Shown: positions 6,704 to 9,628 of the stretch, one piece after another
Layout: each line of letters opens with the position of its first letter
How positions within the stretch are numbered: position 1 is the stretch's first letter
NCBI GenBank assembly: GCA_947259425.1
Contig: CAMYMO010000350.1
Coordinates: 1 to 9,628 of the forward strand
DNA length: 9,628 nucleotides
Direction: 5' to 3'
From: an uncultured Ectothiorhodospiraceae bacterium
GTDB taxonomy: Bacteria; Pseudomonadota; Gammaproteobacteria; UBA6429; Thiohalophilaceae
The notes under the pieces: generated by a model
The model's database searches: none
Told to the model about the DNA's origin: nothing
What the model saw: only the letters and a program-made list of their open reading frames with translations
Position numbers and translations under genes: made by a program

Positions 6704-6717
6704 CAAGGAGCAAGACA

Positions 6718-7707
6718 ATGTGGATCGACAAAACCATTTCACAAAAAAAACGTTTTTTAGCCGGATGCATTATTAAACCAATGCGTCTGTTAACCAAACT
6801 GGTTTCTAATGACTGGGGTAATCCCGAACAACTTACCCGCATATTACAGTTACATTTCCAACACTTTCCTACCTGCCAATTACTTTATTGTCTGGATGCG
6901 AAGGGTACTCAATTTAGTGGCCAGGTATCAAACAACGATGTCGATATGACGACCCTCGGAAAAGATTTACAACACCGTCCTTTTTTTCAGGGAATACTCC
7001 CGTATAAGGGTATGACATTATCTTCAATCTACCTTAATGATAGAAATTCTCAACCTTGCATAACTGCTCTATCAGCCGTTACTCACGACGGTGACTTGTT
7101 GGGTTTTATTGCGGCAGATTTCTATATAGCACAGTTACCACGTTTAAGAATTCAAGCCGAAGACAATCAACCGCACTGGACTCAATACAAAGGCGACCCA
7201 TCTATTCGTAGCACAGTATTCATGCAGGAGCGTACGATCAGCCATTTTGACTTACGCCTGGAAAAGGTGACTTATGTCATTTTAACACTGCTAAAAAAAC
7301 ATGGCATATTTCATGCGCAAATTGATTTTTCCAGCTCAAGACTGGTTATTTGGTCGGTTGATTCGCCGTTTGATTTTCGAGTGCTTTGTGCTGATGAACT
7401 TTTTTCTGATGAACTTATGGAGACCTATCCGCGGCAAGAATATCCACGAGATGCGCTTATCCCGAAAAGCAGGATCTCAAAGGTATTAAAACAATTTAAG
7501 GCCTTACGCAACGCTGATGAGACAATTTATTTACGTAGCGGCATGATTAATATTATTAACGGCACGGTGGGGTTGACCTTTTCCTGTGATGGTTTTCACA
7601 TTATGAGTGTGAGCGAGTTTTTAAATAAAGACATTCACTTCTGGATTGGAAATAATGCCCTGAATAAAACCACTCCAGTTACCTTACCGTTTAAAGAGTC
7701 GGCCTAA
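6718..7707 (+). CDS. PDC (Cache-like) sensor domain protein, soluble
   Basis: This 329-residue protein starts at ATG 6718 with a strong AAGGAG 7 bp upstream. Residues about 38-138 follow the PDC/Cache ligand-sensor pattern: a helix (LTRILQLHFQHFP), LLYCLDAKGTQFSG, GKDLQHRPFFQGIL, GMTLSSIYLNDRNSQPCITA, and the closing strand with DGDLLGFIAADF. In most proteins this domain sits outside the membrane between two helices. Here no transmembrane segment or signal peptide is seen, so a cytoplasmic sensor is likely. Residues about 160-320 have no recognisable output domain (no GGDEF, HAMP, kinase or methyl-accepting region). They include a helix (VTYVILTLLKKHG), an FDFRVLCADELF segment and SRISKVLKQFKALRN. 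It stands alone, separated from its neighbours by more than 200 bp on each side. Ligand and output are unknown. Confidence 0.78.
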   Translation: MWIDKTISQKKRFLAGCIIKPMRLLTKLVSNDWGNPEQLTRILQLHFQHFPTCQLLYCLDAKGTQFSGQVSNNDVDMTTLGKDLQHRPFFQGILPYKGMTLSSIYLNDRNSQPCITALSAVTHDGDLLGFIAADFYIAQLPRLRIQAEDNQPHWTQYKGDPSIRSTVFMQERTISHFDLRLEKVTYVILTLLKKHGIFHAQIDFSSSRLVIWSVDSPFDFRVLCADELFSDELMETYPRQEYPRDALIPKSRISKVLKQFKALRNADETIYLRSGMINIINGTVGLTFSCDGFHIMSVSEFLNKDIHFWIGNNALNKTTPVTLPFKESA

Positions 7708-7742
7708 TAAACTTTTGTGTTTTTTTTATTTTTTCTATGTTA

Positions 7743-7844
7743 TCAAAAATAGTTTGCATATACTGCATGCCTTAAAGTGTGACGACTTTCAAGCCAACCA
7801 TGACTGGCCGGATCGCGATCTTCACTTCGTCGAATCTCAAGCAT
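7743..7844 (-). pseudogene. Pirin-family N-terminal fragment
   Basis: On the minus strand ATG 7844 opens a 33-residue frame, MLEIRRSEDRDPASHGWLES then RHTLRHAVYANYF and a stop. The first 23 residues match the start of pirin proteins, a cupin family that includes quercetin 2,3-dioxygenases, where the usual wording is about E-R-x-S-x-x-R-G-x-A-x-HGWL-x-S-x-HTFSF. After SRHT the similarity ends; the FSFADYYDP block and the metal-binding cupin are absent. Full pirins have about 230-290 residues, so nearly everything is gone. It is therefore a remnant. Confidence 0.75.
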
Positions 7845-8133
7845 ACATTTGTCTTCCATGGGTAGTTTCCGGGGGTAGTTTCCGGGGGTAGTTTCCGGGG
7901 GTCGTTTCCGGGAATGGGTTGAACAGATGGATGTCAGCATAACGGTATTCTTTTAATCCTTAAACTGGTTTGAGCAAAACAATTTGTTTCCTTTTTAGAA
8001 ACAATTAGAAGGCAATTTATCCCCTAAAACGGATGATCATCAACATCCATTTTGAATTAGATTAGTGGTTAACCGAAATAATCTTTATTTATTAAAATAT
8101 TGCTCACTATTTCTGACGTCTGTTTTTTTATTT
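7845..8133. other. Non-coding stretch between pirin remnant and DUF465 gene
   Basis: No convincing intact gene is seen. It holds the 13-bp tandem repeats at 7861-7912 and an AT-rich segment with the inverted repeat TTGTTTC (7984-7990) / GAAACAA (7998-8004). A short plus-strand frame from GTG 8065 begins VVNRNNLYLLKY, faintly like the start of LysR regulators paired with pirin genes (NDLYYFxKVV). That match is too short to annotate. Confidence 0.5.
7861..7912. repeat. Four 13-bp tandem repeats
   Basis: The unit GGTAGTTTCCGGG occurs three times without a break at 7861-7873, 7874-7886 and 7887-7899. A fourth copy with one change (GGTCGTTTCCGGG) follows at 7900-7912. There are no spacers. The array lies 17 bp upstream of the pirin fragment's ATG, on its 5' side, so it may have been operator-like or a slippage product. 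The unit is not a multiple of three, which argues against a coding repeat. Confidence 0.95.
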
Positions 8134-8376
8134 TTAAGAATGCTGAAGCAGCATTTGATAAATTTCATCTTTCAAATGACTTCGCTTTTTTTTCATTTCG
8201 TGAAACGTTGTGTCATCGATCGGAGAATTATTTTGTTCGATACCTCGAATCTCTTTATCGAGTGAGTCATATTTATCGGCAATCTTTTTAAAGTGCAGAT
8301 TTTCAACAATCAATTTATCAATTAACGCTCGCTTTTCCGGAAACTCATGGTGCACACTGTGATTTTCGCCTAGCAT
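8134..8376 (-). CDS. DUF465 / YdcH-like small coiled-coil protein
   Basis: This 80-residue protein is intact and typical of the family in length. The N-terminal block MLGENHSVHHEFPEKRALID matches the conserved start of DUF465 proteins (MxGExHxLxxEFPE). Next come HFKKIADKYDSLDKEIRGIE and a charged second helix (FHEMKKKRSHLKDEIYQML). Together these make the expected two-helix coiled-coil hairpin. The protein is cytoplasmic and of unknown function. On the minus strand GGGAGAAA (complement of 8381-8388) is a good ribosome binding site five bases before the ATG. It lies 28 bp downstream of the LtrA pseudogene's stop on the same strand and could once have shared its transcript. It is the only clearly intact gene in the 7743-9067 region. 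Confidence 0.92.
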   Translation of the reverse strand: MLGENHSVHHEFPEKRALIDKLIVENLHFKKIADKYDSLDKEIRGIEQNNSPIDDTTFHEMKKKRSHLKDEIYQMLLQHS

Positions 8377-8404
8377 TGCTTTCTCCCATAACGTTTATCT
8401 AAAC

Positions 8405-8966
8405 TTACTTCTCGCTGGTGGCTGAGGCTTTTCCTGGTGTATTGATAAATACATAAAAAACCATCAGGCCCGCAATTATTGCACTGACTCCAACACTCGA
8501 CAAGTAGTGGCGGAATAAACTGATTAAGACTAACCAGACCAAAATGATAATGGTATTTCGCTGTATTGCTGCCCGTTTATCGAGTGCTTGCACCTCTAGT
8601 GCAATCAAAAGTATCGGTATTAGATATAATAAAATACTTATACTAAATAATAATGCGATATCGGGCACAGAAAGATTTTCAACTATATTCTGACGAATGG
8701 CCGAGGCAAACAAGACTAAACCAATAAAAATAGGCAGATGTCGATAAATAATTAGATGTGCAGTACCTAGCTCACGGTCAATCACCAGACGTTCAATCAC
8801 TTCAAATTAGTGCCAACATAAGGCGCTTAAGCTAACAAAGCCTAAAAAGGCAATAAATACTACCGTGAAAGTTAATTCCTGGGAGGTTAACGCACTGGTC
8901 AGTGCTTGCCACAGATTCACCCAACAAAATAATCACTAATAATCCAAAACGTTCCGGCAAATGATG
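8405..8966 (-). pseudogene. LtrA-family membrane protein, truncated, frameshifted and interrupted by a stop
   Basis: The minus strand spells the C-terminal half of a 'low temperature requirement A' type membrane protein (not the group II intron LtrA). Frame one gives HHLPERFGLLVIILLGESV (8966-8910), the family's HLxERFGLxxIIxLGES signature. After a shift of one base near 8909-8918, the second frame continues WQALTSALTSQELTFTVV, then FIAFLGFVSLSALCWH, and meets TAA at 8807-8809. Relatives have Tyr there in LWWLYFE. The same frame then reads FEVIERLVIDRELGTAHLII and YRHLPIFIGLVLF, followed by more membrane helices to the stop at 8405. The N-terminal half (about 200 residues in relatives) is missing, replaced by LysR sequence. 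The open frame 8405-8800, starting with GTG, is thus a fragment and not a gene in its own right. Confidence 0.8.
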
Positions 8967-9067
8967 CTTTTCCATCGCGACGTTATCTATCGGCTAAAGT
9001 TCGAAGTTTTGTTGATTTCCTGTCTGATTATTTCGGTGAACAACCTAAATGGGATCAGTTCAACTAA
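8967..9067 (+). pseudogene. C-terminal tail of a LysR-family regulator
   Basis: In the frame ending with TAA 9065-9067 the plus strand reads FPSRRYLSAKVRSFVDFLSD and continues YFGEQPKWDQFN. This is the characteristic last segment of LysR-type effector-binding domains (RxLxxKVRxFxDFLxxxF...WD). Only about 33 codons remain; upstream the frame enters LtrA-derived sequence read backwards. LysR proteins have about 300 residues, so this is a remnant. The junction to LtrA sequence lies within about 8961-8980. Confidence 0.75.
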
Positions 9068-9316
9068 AATTCTTGTTATCTTGAATTCCAGTCTTAATCA
9101 AAACATCACTTTTTTTGTTGGTGTATATCTCATTAAAATTTATAGATTCGAATCGTTGTCCAGCATAATGATTTCGTGGAATTCATCACAATTACTCTAG
9201 CACAGATTTTCTAATCATTAATCTGTCAATACTATCCATTTTAGTTGGACTGAGAGAAGGAACTTAGCCGACACTGGTGTGTCTATTCGTACAGCTAATT
9301 TAACAAGGAGTGGTTT
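9068..9316. other. AT-rich intergenic region before the dioxygenase-like gene
   Basis: I see no gene here on either strand beyond short chance frames. Apart from the LysR-type dyad, it ends with a good AAGGAG ribosome binding site at 9305-9310. TTGGAC at 9245-9250 could be a -35 box but lacks a matching -10. Confidence 0.5.
9202..9226. promoter_or_regulatory. Dyad fitting a LysR-type operator, upstream of dioxygenase-like gene
   Basis: ACAGATT (9202-9208) and AATCTGT (9220-9226) are perfect inverted repeats separated by 11 bp. They satisfy the T-N11-A rule of LysR-type binding boxes, and the dyad lies about 90 bp before the ATG of the dioxygenase-like gene. Known intradiol dioxygenase genes are often under LysR control. 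A functional operator is inference. Confidence 0.35.
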
Positions 9317-9628
9317 ATGAAACTGTTTATCGCGTTCACACTAATTTTTTTCGTTCTTTTTTCTCCTATGTTATATGCTAAAGATTGTATTCCAACGCCT
9401 CATCGGACGACGGGTACCCATTACGAACCGGTCACCGAACAAAAAATAAATATCAGCAAAGGGCTTATCGTCAGTGGTGTTATTTTAAATTCAGAATGCC
9501 AACCCATTGCCAATGCGAAAGTGGCACATTGGCAGGCCGGAGAGGATGGTCGATATGCCGATCGATTGAGGGCTTATTTATTTACCGATTCTAACGGCCG
9601 ATATCAATTCGAGACTGAATGGCCCGCT
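9317..9628 (+). CDS. Exported intradiol-dioxygenase-like protein (3' partial)
   Basis: ATG 9317 follows AAGGAG by 6 bp; 104 codons lie in the window and the gene runs off the end. Residues 1-21 are a clear Sec signal peptide (MKLFIAFTLIFFVLFSPMLY, cleavage probably after A21). From residue 50 the sequence follows the beta-sandwich start of intradiol ring-cleavage dioxygenases (catechol / protocatechuate 3,4-dioxygenase type): GLIVSGVILNSECQPIANAK, VAHWQAGEDGRYADR, then AYLFTDSNGRYQFET. In these enzymes an equivalent Tyr in the GRY segment is an iron ligand, which would be Y80 here. The remaining Tyr/His ligands would lie beyond the window. Aromatic-degrading members are cytoplasmic; an exported copy points to extracytoplasmic substrates or a non-catalytic role. 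The family call is fairly sure, the activity is not. Confidence 0.8.
   Translation, partial: MKLFIAFTLIFFVLFSPMLYAKDCIPTPHRTTGTHYEPVTEQKINISKGLIVSGVILNSECQPIANAKVAHWQAGEDGRYADRLRAYLFTDSNGRYQFETEWPA

Larger units (their letters stand above)
6482..6717. other. Intergenic region with REP-like motif copy and 5' UTR hairpin
   Basis: No gene is seen in these 236 bp. The stretch begins three bases after the stop with a REP-like motif and ends with a hairpin next to a ribosome binding site (both listed separately). A TTGACG at 6640-6645 could be a -35 box, but no fitting -10 lies 16-18 bp further. CACAC-GAT-GTGTG at 6665-6677 is a small perfect dyad. No convincing terminator with a T tract follows the membrane protein gene. 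Confidence 0.5.

Noticed and set aside
6139..6842. Minus-strand frames opposite the end of the membrane protein and the start of the PDC-sensor gene
   Set aside because: Both are shadows of well-supported plus-strand genes and look like no protein family.
7708..7742. Terminator after the PDC-sensor gene
   Set aside because: There are long T tracts but no stem before them.
7861..7912. CRISPR array
   Set aside because: The units are contiguous, without spacers, and only 13 bp long; no cas gene is present.
8065..8291. Small plus-strand proteins of about 63-66 residues
   Set aside because: Most of their length is antisense to the well-supported DUF465 gene. Only the first dozen codons are of interest, as a possible LysR remnant.
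8405..8800. 131-residue membrane protein as an intact gene
   Set aside because: LtrA similarity continues upstream through a stop codon and a frameshift, so this frame is part of a pseudogene.
8961..9200. 79-residue plus-strand frame
   Set aside because: A different frame over the same bases carries the LysR C-terminal signature; this one has no recognisable content.
9385..9594. 69-residue plus-strand frame
   Set aside because: It is an out-of-frame shadow of the dioxygenase-like gene starting at 9317, which has a ribosome binding site and signal peptide.

Overview
The window looks like an accessory stretch of a gammaproteobacterial chromosome of moderate, slightly AT-leaning composition. 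The assignment rests on the gene families present: RAYT-type (REP-associated tyrosine) transposases, a YdcH-like DUF465 protein, a PDC-sensor protein and a pirin/LysR/LtrA set. The genus cannot be named from sequence alone. No tRNA, rRNA or CRISPR array was seen.

Layout. (1) 1-1125: 3' end of a secreted protein with PQQ-like beta-propeller strands, thrombospondin type 3 calcium-binding repeats, a short coiled coil and a Cys-rich tail, closed by a strong hairpin terminator. (2) 1187-1987: remnants of two different RAYT transposases in tandem, a frameshifted C-terminal tail and then a C-terminal half without the HUH end. (3) 2063-3151: a GC-rich hairpin, then two small genes of unknown function, the first resembling Tsi6-type immunity proteins. 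(4) 3165-3226: a striking long palindrome built from the motif GGGTCAGA...TTTACTCT, whose relatives also occur near the RAYT remnants and after the next operon. (5) 3292-6481: a two-gene unit encoding a protein-L-isoaspartate methyltransferase with a signal peptide and an 806-residue multispanning spermidine-synthase-like protein. (6) 6718-7707: a soluble PDC/Cache-sensor-like protein with a hairpin just before its ribosome binding site. (7) 7743-9067: a gene graveyard. It holds an N-terminal pirin fragment, four 13-bp tandem repeats, an intact DUF465 gene, an LtrA-family pseudogene (5' truncation, frameshift, stop) and the C-terminal tail of a LysR regulator. (8) 9317-end: the 5' part of an exported intradiol-dioxygenase-like gene, preceded by a dyad that fits the T-N11-A rule of LysR operators.

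How it fits together. The best-supported functional unit is the methyltransferase plus spermidine-synthase-like pair, in which both products have SAM-type Rossmann folds and are tied to the cell envelope. The right third looks like a former pirin/LysR locus broken by insertion or recombination of a DUF465-LtrA block. The left third has been reshaped by RAYT elements. I see no clear-cut new defence or mobile system. The most unusual items are the palindrome with its scattered relatives, the exported methyltransferase operon, and the nested decay of the pirin/LysR/LtrA region.
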